From Streptomyces shenzhenensis (GTDB lineage Bacteria > Actinomycetota > Actinomycetes > Streptomycetales > Streptomycetaceae), in NCBI RefSeq assembly GCF_003688995.1, contig NZ_PENI01000039.1, positions 1-64,000 of the forward strand: 64,000 nucleotides of DNA, read 5' to 3'. The stretch's first letter is position 1, and each line of letters opens with the position of its first letter. Positions 50,776 to 61,135 of this stretch are shown one piece after another. The notes beneath the pieces are model-generated. The model searched no databases, was not told the origin of the DNA, and saw only the letters and a list, made by a program, of their open reading frames with translations. A program made the position numbers and the translations under genes.

Positions 50776-51618
50776 ATGAGCAGAGTGATCCGTGCCGCCC
50801 TCTTCCAGACCGCCTGGACCGGCGACAAGGAGTCGATGATCCGGGTCCACGAGCAGGCGGTCCGCGACGCGGCCGCGCAGGGTGCCCGCGTCCTGTGCTT
50901 CCAGGAGCTGTTCTACGGGCCGTACTTCTGCCAGGTCCAGGACAAGGCGTTCTACGAGTACGCCGAGCGGATCCCCGAGGGCCCGACCGTGCGCCGCTTC
51001 CAGGCCCTGGCCCGGGAGTGCGGCATCGTCCTCGTCCTGCCCATGTACGAGGAGGAGCAGCCCGGCGTCCTCTACAACACCGCGGCCGTGATCGACGCGG
51101 ACGGCTCGTACCTCGGCAAGTACCGCAAGACCCACATCCCGCAGGTCGAGGGCTTCTGGGAGAAGTTCTACTTCCGCCCGGGGAACAGCGGCTGGCCGGT
51201 CTTCGAGACGGCCGTCGGCAGGATCGGCGTCTACATCTGCTACGACCGGCACTTCCCGGAGGGCTGGCGGGCGCTGGGCCTCGGCGGTGCCGAGATCGTC
51301 TTCAACCCGTCGGCCACCTCGCGCGGCCTGTCCCGCTATCTGTGGCAGCTGGAGCAGCCGGCCGCGGCGGTGGCCAACGAGTACTTCGTCGGCGCGATCA
51401 ACCGGGTCGGCGTCGAGGACCTCGGCGCCAACGACTTCTACGGGACGACGTACTTCGTCGACCCGGAGGCCCAGTTCGTCGGCGAGGTGGCGAGCGACAA
51501 GGAGACCGAACTCGTCGTGCGCGACCTGGACCTGGCCAAGCTGCGCGAGGTCCGCGACCGCTGGCAGTTCTACCGCGACCGCACCCCGGGCGCCTACGCG
51601 CCGCTGACGGCACCGTGA
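50776..51618 (+). CDS. nitrilase-superfamily amidohydrolase, beta-ureidopropionase-like (copy 2)
   Basis: A 280-residue enzyme with the same length and triad spacing as the copy at 46851: E44 (CFQELFYGPYFC), K118 (YRKTHIPQVEGF) and C155 (YICYDRHFPEGW). Long identical blocks (NTAAVIDADGSYLGKYRK, NPSATSRGLS, QLEQPAAAVANEYF) show a recent duplication or close paralogy. Differences cluster in the N-terminal half and the C-terminal tail. It is followed by dihydropyrimidinase, so it likely acts on that enzyme's N-carbamoyl product, perhaps with different chain preference from copy 1. Ribosome binding site GGAGG lies 6-7 bp upstream. Confidence 0.9.
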   Translation: MSRVIRAALFQTAWTGDKESMIRVHEQAVRDAAAQGARVLCFQELFYGPYFCQVQDKAFYEYAERIPEGPTVRRFQALARECGIVLVLPMYEEEQPGVLYNTAAVIDADGSYLGKYRKTHIPQVEGFWEKFYFRPGNSGWPVFETAVGRIGVYICYDRHFPEGWRALGLGGAEIVFNPSATSRGLSRYLWQLEQPAAAVANEYFVGAINRVGVEDLGANDFYGTTYFVDPEAQFVGEVASDKETELVVRDLDLAKLREVRDRWQFYRDRTPGAYAPLTAP

Positions 51619-51676
51619 TTCCGCCGGTCCGAGCAGCCCCATCGAACCCGCACCTGACCAGCGAGGGAGTGGACCC

Positions 51677-53080
51677 ATGACCGGCCGAACCGTCATCCGC
51701 GGTGGACTCGTCGTCACCGCGTCCGACGAGATCCACGCCGACGTCCTGATCGAGAACGGCCGTGTCGCCGCCCTTGCGGCCGCCGGCACCGAGGCGGCCG
51801 GGGCCTTCACCGCCGACCGGACCATCGACGCCACCGGGAAGTACGTCGTCCCGGGCGGGGTCGACGCCCACACCCACATGGAGATGCCGTTCGGCGGCAC
51901 CTACGCCTCGGACACCTTCGAGACCGGCACCCGGGCCGCCGCCTGGGGCGGCACGACGACGATCGTCGACTTCGCCGTCCAGAGCGTCGGCCACTCGCTG
52001 CGCGAGGGCCTGGACGCCTGGCACGCCAAGGCCGAGGGCAACTGTGCGATCGACTACGGCTTCCACATGATCGTCTCCGATGTGAACCCCGAGACGCTGA
52101 AGGAGATGGACCTGCTGGTGGAGGAGGGCGTGACCTCCTTCAAGCAGTTCATGGCCTACCCGGGCGTCTTCTACAGCGACGACGGCCAGATCCTGCGCGC
52201 CATGCAGCGCGCCGCCGACAACGGCGGGCTGATCATGATGCACGCCGAGAACGGCATCGCGATCGACGTCCTGGTCGAGCAGGCCCTCGCCCGCGGCGAG
52301 ACCGACCCCCGCTACCACGGCGAGGTCCGCAAGGCACTGCTGGAGGCCGAGGCCACCCACCGCGCCATCCGGCTCGCCCAGGTCGCCGGGGCCCCGCTGT
52401 ACGTCGTGCACGTCTCCGCGCAGGAGGCGGTCGCCGAGCTGACCAGGGCCCGCGACGCGGGCCTGAACGTCTTCGGCGAGACCTGCCCCCAGTACCTGTT
52501 CCTGTCGACCGACAACCTCGCCGAACCCGGCTTCGAGGGCGCCAAGTACGTCTGCTCCACCCCGCTGCGCCCCCGGGAGCACCAGGCGGCGCTGTGGAAG
52601 GGCCTGCGCACCAACGACCTCCAGGTCGTCTCCACCGACCACTGCCCGTTCTGTTTCGCGGGCCAGAAGGACCTGGGCCGGGGCGACTTCTCGAAGATCC
52701 CCAACGGCATGCCCGGCGTCGAGAACCGCATGGACCTGCTGCACCAGGCCGTCGTCGACGGGCACATCTCCCGCCGCCGCTGGATCGAGATCGCCTGCGC
52801 CACCCCGGCGCGGATGTTCGGCCTGTACCCGAAGAAGGGCACCATCGTCCCCGGCGCCGACGCCGACATCGTCGTCTACGACCCGCACGCCGAGCAGGTC
52901 GTGTCCGCCGGGACCCACCACATGAACGTCGACTACTCGGCCTACGAGGGCAAGCACCTCACCGGCCGGGTCGAGACCGTGCTCTCGCGCGGCGAACCCG
53001 TCGTCACCGAGCGGGAGTACACCGGACACGTCGGCCACGGCGTCTACACCCCGCGCTCCACCTGTCAGTACCTCACCTAG
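51677..53080 (+). CDS. hydA: dihydropyrimidinase (D-hydantoinase)
   Basis: A 467-residue amidohydrolase-superfamily enzyme. The metal ligands appear in order: HxH in VDAHTHMEMPFGG, carboxylated Lys in EEGVTSFKQFMAY, His in MMHAENGIAID and YVVHVSAQEAVAEL, and catalytic Asp in VSTDHCPFCFAGQ. The GTYASDTFETGT loop and length are typical of hydantoinases. It opens dihydrouracil, dihydrothymine or hydantoins to N-carbamoyl amino acids, which the neighbouring nitrilase-family enzymes hydrolyse. GAGGGAG precedes ATG 51677, and the gene lies 58 bp after copy 2. Confidence 0.94.
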   Translation: MTGRTVIRGGLVVTASDEIHADVLIENGRVAALAAAGTEAAGAFTADRTIDATGKYVVPGGVDAHTHMEMPFGGTYASDTFETGTRAAAWGGTTTIVDFAVQSVGHSLREGLDAWHAKAEGNCAIDYGFHMIVSDVNPETLKEMDLLVEEGVTSFKQFMAYPGVFYSDDGQILRAMQRAADNGGLIMMHAENGIAIDVLVEQALARGETDPRYHGEVRKALLEAEATHRAIRLAQVAGAPLYVVHVSAQEAVAELTRARDAGLNVFGETCPQYLFLSTDNLAEPGFEGAKYVCSTPLRPREHQAALWKGLRTNDLQVVSTDHCPFCFAGQKDLGRGDFSKIPNGMPGVENRMDLLHQAVVDGHISRRRWIEIACATPARMFGLYPKKGTIVPGADADIVVYDPHAEQVVSAGTHHMNVDYSAYEGKHLTGRVETVLSRGEPVVTEREYTGHVGHGVYTPRSTCQYLT

Positions 53081-53091
53081 GAGTGGCGCTC

Positions 53092-54111
53092 ATGGACTTC
53101 GGACTTGTGCTCCAGACCGACCCCCCTGCCTCCCGTGTCGTCAGCCTGACGAAGCGCGCCGAGCGCAACGGCTTCACGTACGGCTGGACCTTCGACTCCG
53201 CGGTGCTCTGGCAGGAACCGTTCGTGATCTACAGTCAGATCCTGGCGAACACCACGAAGCTGACGGTGGGCCCGATGGTCACCAACCCGGGCACCCGCAC
53301 CTGGGAGGTCACCGCCTCCACCTTCGCCACCCTCAACGACATGTTCGGCAACCGCACCGTGTGCGGCATCGGCCGCGGCGACTCGGCGATGCGGGTGGCG
53401 GGCCGCAAGCCCAACACGCTGGCCCGGATCAGCGAGGCCATGAAGGTCATCCGGGCGCTGGGGCGGGGCGAGGAGGCCGACCTCGGCGGCACCGTCGTCA
53501 GGTTCCCGTGGGTCGGGCCGGGCGCCGAACTGCCCGTGTGGATGGCGGCGTACGGCCCCAAGGCGCTGCAGATGACCGGTGCGGAGGCCGACGGGTTCAT
53601 CCTCCAGCTCGCCGACCTCTACCTCACCGAGTACATGGTCAAGGCCGTGAAGGACGCGGCCGTCGCCGCCGGGCGCGACCCCGCCGCGGTGACGGTCTGC
53701 GTCGCGGCACCGGCGTACGTCACCGCGGACGACTCGCCCGAGGCGCTCGCCCACGCGCGCGAGCAGTGCCGCTGGTTCGGCGGGATGGTCGGCAACCACG
53801 TCGCCGATCTGGTCGCCAGGTACGGCGAGCACTCCGCCCAGGTTCCCGACGCACTCACCGACTACATCAAGGCCCGCCAGGGCTACGACTACGCCCACCA
53901 CGGGCGCAGCGGCAATCCCGACACCCAGTTCGTGCCCGACGAGATCGTGGACCGGTTCTGCCTGATCGGCCCGGCCGACCGGCACGTCGAGAAGCTCCGC
54001 GCGCTGCGCGACCTGGGCGTCGACCAGTTCGCCGTGTACGACATGCACGACGCCCAGGAAGCGGTCATCGACGCCTACGGCGCCCAGGTGATCCCGGCCG
54101 TCAACGGCTGA
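53092..54111 (+). CDS. LLM-class F420-dependent oxidoreductase linked to pyrimidine catabolism
   Basis: A 339-residue luciferase-like TIM barrel: FGLVLQTDPPASRVVSLTKR, GWTFDSAVLWQEPFVIYSQI, VGPMVTNPGTRTWEVTASTF, CGIGRGDSAMRVAGRKPN, and PVWMAAYGPKALQMTGAEAD. Members of this subgroup (I associate it with TIGR03842) are regularly encoded beside hydantoinase. As no flavin-dependent dihydropyrimidine dehydrogenase is present here, it might catalyse an initial reduction or another oxidoreductive step, but this is unproven. It starts 11 bp after the dihydropyrimidinase stop, so both are in one operon. Confidence 0.88.
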   Translation: MDFGLVLQTDPPASRVVSLTKRAERNGFTYGWTFDSAVLWQEPFVIYSQILANTTKLTVGPMVTNPGTRTWEVTASTFATLNDMFGNRTVCGIGRGDSAMRVAGRKPNTLARISEAMKVIRALGRGEEADLGGTVVRFPWVGPGAELPVWMAAYGPKALQMTGAEADGFILQLADLYLTEYMVKAVKDAAVAAGRDPAAVTVCVAAPAYVTADDSPEALAHAREQCRWFGGMVGNHVADLVARYGEHSAQVPDALTDYIKARQGYDYAHHGRSGNPDTQFVPDEIVDRFCLIGPADRHVEKLRALRDLGVDQFAVYDMHDAQEAVIDAYGAQVIPAVNG

Positions 54112-54252
54112 CCACCGGCCCCGCCCGGCCGCCCCGTCCCCGATCTCCCCCTTCCCGCCGTACGCGGAAGGGGGCCAGGGCGCTCCCCGCGCACCCCCCA
54201 TCGGCGCCGCCCGCACGGCCTCTCCCGTCCCGTCTCCTCGATTGGCCTGCCC

Positions 54253-55785
<1,533 letters not shown>

Positions 55786-56167
55786 GCCGGCCCGCACAGG
55801 TCGCCGACGGGACCTGGACGGTCCTGCGCCATGGCAGCGAGGCCGCGGACACCTCGGTGGCGTGTCCTGCCTCGCTGCCGGCCCGGTGGGCGACGCCGGC
55901 GGTGCCGGACCCCGTCACCTCGTACCAGGCGGCGAGTGCGGCACGGAATGCGCGCCGCTCGGCCGAACCGCGGCCCCTGACCCGGGACGTCGACGAAACG
56001 CCACCACCGGCTGGACCACGCCGGGCGGCGACCGGGGCGCCACCGTCGTCGACACGGTGGGCACCATCAGCAACGACCCGGCCCGCCAGGACCGAGTCAC
56101 CGAACGCCGCCGTCCGGAGTGGGGCCCGGACCCGTGGGCCGGGGAACAGGATCCCCGCGCGGGACCG
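55786..56167. other. 382-bp space without a supported gene, possible remnant
   Basis: Between the permease and the convergent secreted-protein gene, short coding-like pieces appear in different plus frames, for example VADGTWTVLRHGSEAADTSV just after 55797 and GGDRGATVVDTVGTISNDPA near 56035-56090. They cannot be joined without frameshifts and have no start sites. This may be the debris of one lost gene; I do not recognise the family. Confidence 0.35.
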
Positions 56168-56842
56168 TCAGCTCTTCGCGGTGGCGTCCTGCAGCGCGGA
56201 CACGGCCGCCTTCGCCGCCTTGATGGCACCCTTGTTGATCTCGTCCGCGGCGGGTGCCTTCTTCGTCTCGAAGTCGCTGCCGTTGTAGGTGACGATCACC
56301 AGGGCGTTGGCGGCGTGCACCACGACCACGCCCTCGCGGGTCTCCTGCTTGTCCTCGGCGGTGAGGTTCACCACCGAATAGCCGGAGTCGCCGACCCCCG
56401 GCACATCCCCTCCACCGGACTTCTCCGAGACCCGCTTCTCATACGCCTTCTGTGCCGCATTGCTCGACTCGGTGATCTCGTAGGAGACGTCGAGCCAGCG
56501 GTAGTCGTACCCCTTGAGCGCGTTCCAGGAGCAGGTACGGCGCAGCTTCGGGTCCGTCGACGGGATCTCCTTGCCGGCCGGCTTGGCGCCCGGCACCAGC
56601 GAGGTGACGGTCGCCTTGGGCACGCTGCCGCAGGGCGCGGGCGCGGCGGCGTACGCCTTCGGCACGGCCGTCGAGGACGGCGTGGAGGGCGACGCCTCGT
56701 CGGTCGTCCGCTGCTCCGGCTGGTGTGCCGTGGCCGGTGTCGCGGCGTACGGACCGGATGTCAGCGCCCAGCCGGCCACGGCGAGCACGGCGACCGGGGA
56801 CAGCCGCGCGGTGAGGGCGAGCGGCAGAGGAAGTTGACGCAC
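56168..56842 (-). CDS. secreted protein of unknown function (DUF3558-like pattern)
   Basis: A 224-residue exported protein. From GTG 56842 the signal region is RQLPLPLALTARLSPVAVLA then VAGWALTSG, followed by a Thr/Ser/Pro linker. The mature domain has two cysteines (APCGSVPKATVTSLVPGAKP, RRTCSWNALKGYDYRWLDVS) and ends VVNLTAEDKQETREGVVVVH, ALVIVTYNGSDFE. The Cys pair, the central aromatic strand and the closing strands resemble DUF3558-type cell-wall proteins, but there is no lipobox. The start codon is uncertain. Function unknown. Confidence 0.7.
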   Translation of the reverse strand: MRQLPLPLALTARLSPVAVLAVAGWALTSGPYAATPATAHQPEQRTTDEASPSTPSSTAVPKAYAAAPAPCGSVPKATVTSLVPGAKPAGKEIPSTDPKLRRTCSWNALKGYDYRWLDVSYEITESSNAAQKAYEKRVSEKSGGGDVPGVGDSGYSVVNLTAEDKQETREGVVVVHAANALVIVTYNGSDFETKKAPAADEINKGAIKAAKAAVSALQDATAKS

Positions 56843-57101
56843 GGCGCACTTCTCGTGGGGGAGGGGGTGCGGAGGGGGGTCCACACTGTGGGACGCCAGT
56901 GTCACACGACTGGCTGTGCGGCGGAAGTGCCAACCCGCTCCGTGCCCGCGCGGTGACGGTGGAGACCGCGGCGAGGTCCGGACGAACCGTGCGCAGCAGG
57001 GCGATGGGCCGCCGACCGGCGGAACCGGCTGTTCGTCTCGATTCCACCCGCGATACACCGGACCGGTGGGGATTGTCAGCGCCGCATGCTCTCATGGAGG
57101 C

Positions 57102-58022
57102 ATGATCGAAGACACGAAGACCTGGGGGTGCCCCCTGGACGAAGGCATCGACGAAGACCGTGGGGGAGCCCGCGGCGCGGACCTCGCGGCAGCCCTGCCG
57201 GGAGACTTCCTCGCCCGTCACGCGGCCGATGTGGAGGCCGCGGTCCGCGAGGCCGCGGCGACCGAGATACTGCCCCGCTTCCGCCGGCTCGCCGACCACG
57301 AGGTCGACCAGAAGAGCGGGCCGCACGACCTGGTGACGGACGCCGACCGCCTCGCGGAGCGCTACCTCACCGGGGTGCTCCCCGCTCTCCTGCCCGGCTC
57401 CGTCGTCGTCGGCGAGGAGGCGGTCCACGCCGACCCGGCGACGTACGAGGCGATACGCGGCGAAGCGCCGGTGTGGATCGTCGATCCGGTCGACGGCACC
57501 CGCCAGTTCGTGCACGGCGACCAAGGTTTCTGCACGCTCGTCGCGCTCGCCCACCGCGGCGTCCTCCTCGCCTCCTGGACGTACGCGCCGGCCCTCGACC
57601 AGTTCGCCACCGCGGTACGGGGCCGCGGCGCGTTCCTCGACGGTGAGCGGCTCCACGCGGGATCGCCCGCGGCCGGCCGGGAGCTGCGGATAGCCACCTC
57701 CCACCCGGACTACACGACCGACGAACAGAAGCGGGCCCTGCTCGGGCTGCGGACGGACGGCGTCGCACCGCGCCCCTGCGGTTCCGCGGGCCTGGAGTAT
57801 CTCGCCGTCGCCCGGGGCGAGTTGGACGCCACCGCGTTCTCCTGGGAGGCGGCCTGGGACCACGCGGCGGGCCTGCTCCTGGTCGAGGAGGCCGGCGGCG
57901 CCCACCGCACGCTCACCGGCGAACCGTTCCGCATCACGGGCGGCAACGCCCTGCCGTTCACCGCGGCGCGGGACGCGGCCACGGCCGACCGCGTACGCGA
58001 GCTGCTGCGCCGCGCCGCCTGA
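57102..58022 (+). CDS. inositol monophosphatase-family protein
   Basis: A 306-residue Mg-dependent phosphatase. Motifs in order: GPHDLVTDADRLAERYL, VVGEEAVHADP (metal Glu), WIVDPVDGTRQFVHGDQGFC (metal Asps and phosphate loop), and AFSWEAAWDHAAGLLLVEEA. The family hydrolyses inositol, histidinol or nucleotide phosphates. The chosen ATG has GGAGG only 1 bp away, so the real start may be downstream. The first 25 codons coincide with GGGGGTGCCCCC (57124-57135) and GGGGGAGCCC, which resemble a dispersed Streptomyces repeat. Confidence 0.86.
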   Translation: MIEDTKTWGCPLDEGIDEDRGGARGADLAAALPGDFLARHAADVEAAVREAAATEILPRFRRLADHEVDQKSGPHDLVTDADRLAERYLTGVLPALLPGSVVVGEEAVHADPATYEAIRGEAPVWIVDPVDGTRQFVHGDQGFCTLVALAHRGVLLASWTYAPALDQFATAVRGRGAFLDGERLHAGSPAAGRELRIATSHPDYTTDEQKRALLGLRTDGVAPRPCGSAGLEYLAVARGELDATAFSWEAAWDHAAGLLLVEEAGGAHRTLTGEPFRITGGNALPFTAARDAATADRVRELLRRAA

Positions 58023-58143
58023 CCCGACCGGGGCCGTCCGCGTCCGCGCCCGTCCCCTGCCCGCGCCGCCGGGGCTGTCGGTGCCCCGGCATATGCTGAC
58101 CTCGAGTGGCCATCGGCTGACGAAGGGGTCCGAGGTGCCGTCG

Positions 58144-59553
58144 ATGCTCGATGCGGTCGTGGTGGGAGCGGGGCCGAACGGATTGACGGCTGCCGTGGAG
58201 CTGGCCCGCCGCGGCTTCTCCGTGGCGCTGTTCGAGGCCCGTGACACGGTGGGCGGCGGAGCCCGCACCGAAGAACTCACGCTGCCCGGTTTCCGTCACG
58301 ACCCCTGTTCGGCGGCGCACCCCCTCGGGATCAGCTCACCCGCATTCCGCGCCCTCCCCCTGGAGCGGTACGGCCTGGAGTGGCTGCACCCCGCCACGCC
58401 CATGGCCCACCCGTTCCCGGACGGCACGGCCGCCGTGCTGGCCCGGTCCGTCGCGGAGACGGCCGCCTCGTTCGGGCCGCGCGACGCGGGCACGTACCGC
58501 AGGCTGGTCGCGCCGTTCCTGTCCAAGTGGGACACCCTGGCCCGCGACTTCATGTCCCTGCCGCTGACCGCGCTCCCGCGCGACCCCGTCACCCTCGCCC
58601 GCTTCGGCCTCGTCGGTCTGCCGCCGTCGAGCTGGCTGCTGCGCCGCTTCCGCGACGAGCGGGCCCGTACCCTCTTCGCCGGGCTCGTCGCCCATGTCAT
58701 GGCGCCGCTCGACGGCTTCGCCACCGGCGCCGTCGGCCTGATCTTCGCCCTCGCCGCGCATGCCCGCGGCTGGCCTGTGGCCCGCGGCGGCTCCCAGTCC
58801 ATCTCCGACGCCCTCGCCGCCTACCTGACGGACCTCGGCGGCAGCGTCCACACCGACTACGAGGTCAAGCGGCTGGACGACCTGCCGCCCGCGCGGGCGT
58901 ACGTCTTCGACACCTCGCCCACCGCCCTGGCCCGTATCGCCGGGTTCGGCAGCCACTACGCGGGTTACCGCTACGGCCCCGGCGTCTTCAAGATCGACTA
59001 CGCCCTCGACGGGCCGGTGCCCTGGACCGCGCCCGAGGCGCGCTCCGCCGGCACCGTGCAGATCGGCGCGAGCACCGCGGAGATCGGCACCGCCCTGCGT
59101 GCGGCGTCCCGCGAGGGCCGGGCCCCCGACCGGCCGTTCCTGATCACCGTGCAGCCCAGCGTCGCCGACCCGACCCGGGCACCGGCCGGCCGGCAGGTCT
59201 TCTGGGCGTACGGACATGTGCCCAGCGGCTGGACCGGCGACCTCACCGACGCCATCGAGCGTCAGCTGGAGCGGTTCGCCCCCGGCTTCCGCGACCGCGT
59301 TCTCGCCCGCGCCACCGCCGGTCCGCCCGAACTGGTCGCGCACAACGCCAACTACGTCGGTGGCGACATCGCCTGCGGCGCGGTCTCCGGCCTGCAACTC
59401 CTGCTGCGGCCCAAACCGTCGCTGTTCCCGTACCACACCCCGCATCCCGCGGTCTTCATCTGCTCCTCGGCCACCCCGCCGGGCCCTGGCGTGCACGGCA
59501 TGTCGGGGCACAACGCGGCGAAGGCCGTGTGGAGGAGGCTGAGACAGCCATGA
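58144..59553 (+). CDS. FAD-dependent NAD(P)/phytoene-desaturase-like oxidoreductase
   Basis: A 469-residue flavoprotein. The dinucleotide loop is AVVVGAGPNGLTAAVELARR with Glu in FEARDTVGGGARTEEL, typical of the phytoene dehydrogenase/amine oxidase superfamily. Later blocks are VMAPLDGFATGAVGLIFALA, GWPVARGGSQSISDALAAYL, and the C-terminal FAD contact VFICSSATPPGPGVHGMSGH. The substrate is unknown; no carotenoid genes lie nearby. A GTG at 58135 with GAAGGGG upstream is an alternative start. Its last 4 bp overlap the macro-domain gene. Confidence 0.9.
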   Translation: MLDAVVVGAGPNGLTAAVELARRGFSVALFEARDTVGGGARTEELTLPGFRHDPCSAAHPLGISSPAFRALPLERYGLEWLHPATPMAHPFPDGTAAVLARSVAETAASFGPRDAGTYRRLVAPFLSKWDTLARDFMSLPLTALPRDPVTLARFGLVGLPPSSWLLRRFRDERARTLFAGLVAHVMAPLDGFATGAVGLIFALAAHARGWPVARGGSQSISDALAAYLTDLGGSVHTDYEVKRLDDLPPARAYVFDTSPTALARIAGFGSHYAGYRYGPGVFKIDYALDGPVPWTAPEARSAGTVQIGASTAEIGTALRAASREGRAPDRPFLITVQPSVADPTRAPAGRQVFWAYGHVPSGWTGDLTDAIERQLERFAPGFRDRVLARATAGPPELVAHNANYVGGDIACGAVSGLQLLLRPKPSLFPYHTPHPAVFICSSATPPGPGVHGMSGHNAAKAVWRRLRQP

Positions 59554-60059
59554 CCACCATCACGCTCGTGCAGGGGGACATCACCCGGCAGAGCGCCGAC
59601 GCGATCGTCAACGCGGCCAACTCCTCGCTCCTGGGCGGCGGAGGCGTGGACGGCGCGATCCATCGGCGCGGCGGCCCGGCCATCCTCGAAGCGTGCCGCA
59701 CGCTCCGCGCCTCGCGGTACGGCAAGGGTCTGCCCACGGGCCGCGCGGTCGCCACGACGGCCGGCGACCTGGACGCCTGCTGGGTCATCCACACGGTGGG
59801 CCCGGTCTTCTCCTCGACCGAGGACCGCTCGGAACTGCTGGCGTCCTGCTATCGCGAGTCACTTCGCGTGGCCGACGAACTGGGCGCCCGAACCGTCGCG
59901 TTCCCGGCGATCTCCACCGGTGTCTACCGCTGGCCGATGGCGGACGCGGCCCGCATCGCGCTGGAGACGGCCCGAACCATCCCGACGGCGGTCGAAGAGA
60001 TCCGCTTTGTCCTCTTCGGCCGGGACGCGTACGACGTGTTCGCCGGCCGGCTCGGCTGA
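59550..60059 (+). CDS. macro-domain protein (O-acetyl-ADP-ribose deacetylase type)
   Basis: A 169-residue stand-alone macro domain. The ADP-ribose pocket is complete: LVQGDITRQSADAIVNAANS, LLGGGGVDGAIHRRGG (with the catalytic Asn and Asp of the MacroD class), GRAVATTAGDLDACWVIHTV and FPAISTGVYRWPM. It probably removes acetyl or ADP-ribosyl groups. ATGA overlap with the FAD oxidoreductase gene couples their translation, an unexplained but interesting pairing. Confidence 0.93.
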   Translation: MTTITLVQGDITRQSADAIVNAANSSLLGGGGVDGAIHRRGGPAILEACRTLRASRYGKGLPTGRAVATTAGDLDACWVIHTVGPVFSSTEDRSELLASCYRESLRVADELGARTVAFPAISTGVYRWPMADAARIALETARTIPTAVEEIRFVLFGRDAYDVFAGRLG

Positions 60060-60157
60060 CGGCGCGCCCGGTCGGTCAGATCCTCGGCGTGAGCGCGGCC
60101 ATCGCGTCGTCGAGCAGCGACGCGATCGGCCGCGCGCCGTTCCGGTGCCGGTGACCG

Positions 60158-61135
60158 TTACGGTGCCGCCTCCAACAGGCCGGCGTCGCGCAGCTGTTCG
60201 GCCGTCTGCACGATCGTCGTCTCGGCGGCGCGTGGACGCCAGTTGAGTTCCGTGCGAGCCCGGTCGTTGTGGATGACCGGTCGCGGCGGGTCGTCCCCGG
60301 GCACCTCCGTCGTGGGCACGCGCGCGGCGAGCGGGCCGAGCCGCCGCCGCAGGATCCCGGCGACCTCCAGGAAGCTGAGCGCCGGGCCGTCGGCGACGGC
60401 CAGGTAGCGCTTGCCGGCCGCCTCGGGCGCGGCCATGGCCCGCAGATGCAGGTCGGCCACGTCCCGGACGTCGACGACACCGAAGCGCCGGCGCGGCGCG
60501 GCGCTCATCGTCCCGTCGAGCATCGCCTTGACCAGCAGCGCCGAGGAGCGCAGGCCGGGCGTGAGGGCGGGCCCGAGGATGAACGTCGGGTTGACCACGA
60601 CGAGTTCGGTGTCGCCGCCGTCGTGTTCCATCAGGTCCCACGCGGCGCGCTCGGCGATCGCCTTGGAACGCGGGTAGGGCGCGAGCCCCGGTGTGTCGGG
60701 ATCGGTCCAGTCGGCCTCGGTGAACTCGGAGCCCGGCTTGGGCGAGTATCCGACCGCAGCGAAGGACGAGGTGAGCACGGTACGCCGGGCGCCCGCGTCG
60801 CGCGCGGCACGCAGCACCCGCAGTGTGCCGTCGCGGGCGGGGACGATCAGTTCGTCGGGGTCCTCCGGCTCGGCGAACGGAATCGGCGAGGCGACATGAT
60901 GGACCTCCTCGCAGCCGGCCACCGCGGCGGGCCAGCCGTCGTCGGCGGTCAGGTCCGCGACGACGCACTCCAGGCCGGTGCCGTCGGCGCCGCCGCGGCG
61001 CACCGCCGCACGCAGATCGGCCTCGTGGGCCGTCGAACGCATCGTCGCGCGCACCGGGCGACCGGCCCGCAGCAGCGTGACGATCAGCTGTACTCCCAGA
61101 TAGCCGGATCCGCCGGTGACCAGGACGGGGCTCAT
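60158..61135 (-). CDS. NAD-dependent epimerase/dihydroflavonol-reductase-like protein
   Basis: A 325-residue extended SDR. The cofactor loop is VLVTGGSGYLGVQLIVTLLR, an acidic residue follows in VVADLTADDGWPAAVAGCEE, and the catalytic Tyr-Lys is in YPRSKAIAERAAWDL. VVNPTFILGPAL and VDVRDVADLHLRAMAAPEAA are typical of the dihydroflavonol-4-reductase/cinnamoyl-CoA reductase branch. The ATG overlaps the MerR gene stop, so the reductase is under that regulator's promoter. Likely role: reduction of small reactive carbonyl compounds; the substrate is unknown. Confidence 0.9.
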   Translation of the reverse strand: MSPVLVTGGSGYLGVQLIVTLLRAGRPVRATMRSTAHEADLRAAVRRGGADGTGLECVVADLTADDGWPAAVAGCEEVHHVASPIPFAEPEDPDELIVPARDGTLRVLRAARDAGARRTVLTSSFAAVGYSPKPGSEFTEADWTDPDTPGLAPYPRSKAIAERAAWDLMEHDGGDTELVVVNPTFILGPALTPGLRSSALLVKAMLDGTMSAAPRRRFGVVDVRDVADLHLRAMAAPEAAGKRYLAVADGPALSFLEVAGILRRRLGPLAARVPTTEVPGDDPPRPVIHNDRARTELNWRPRAAETTIVQTAEQLRDAGLLEAAP

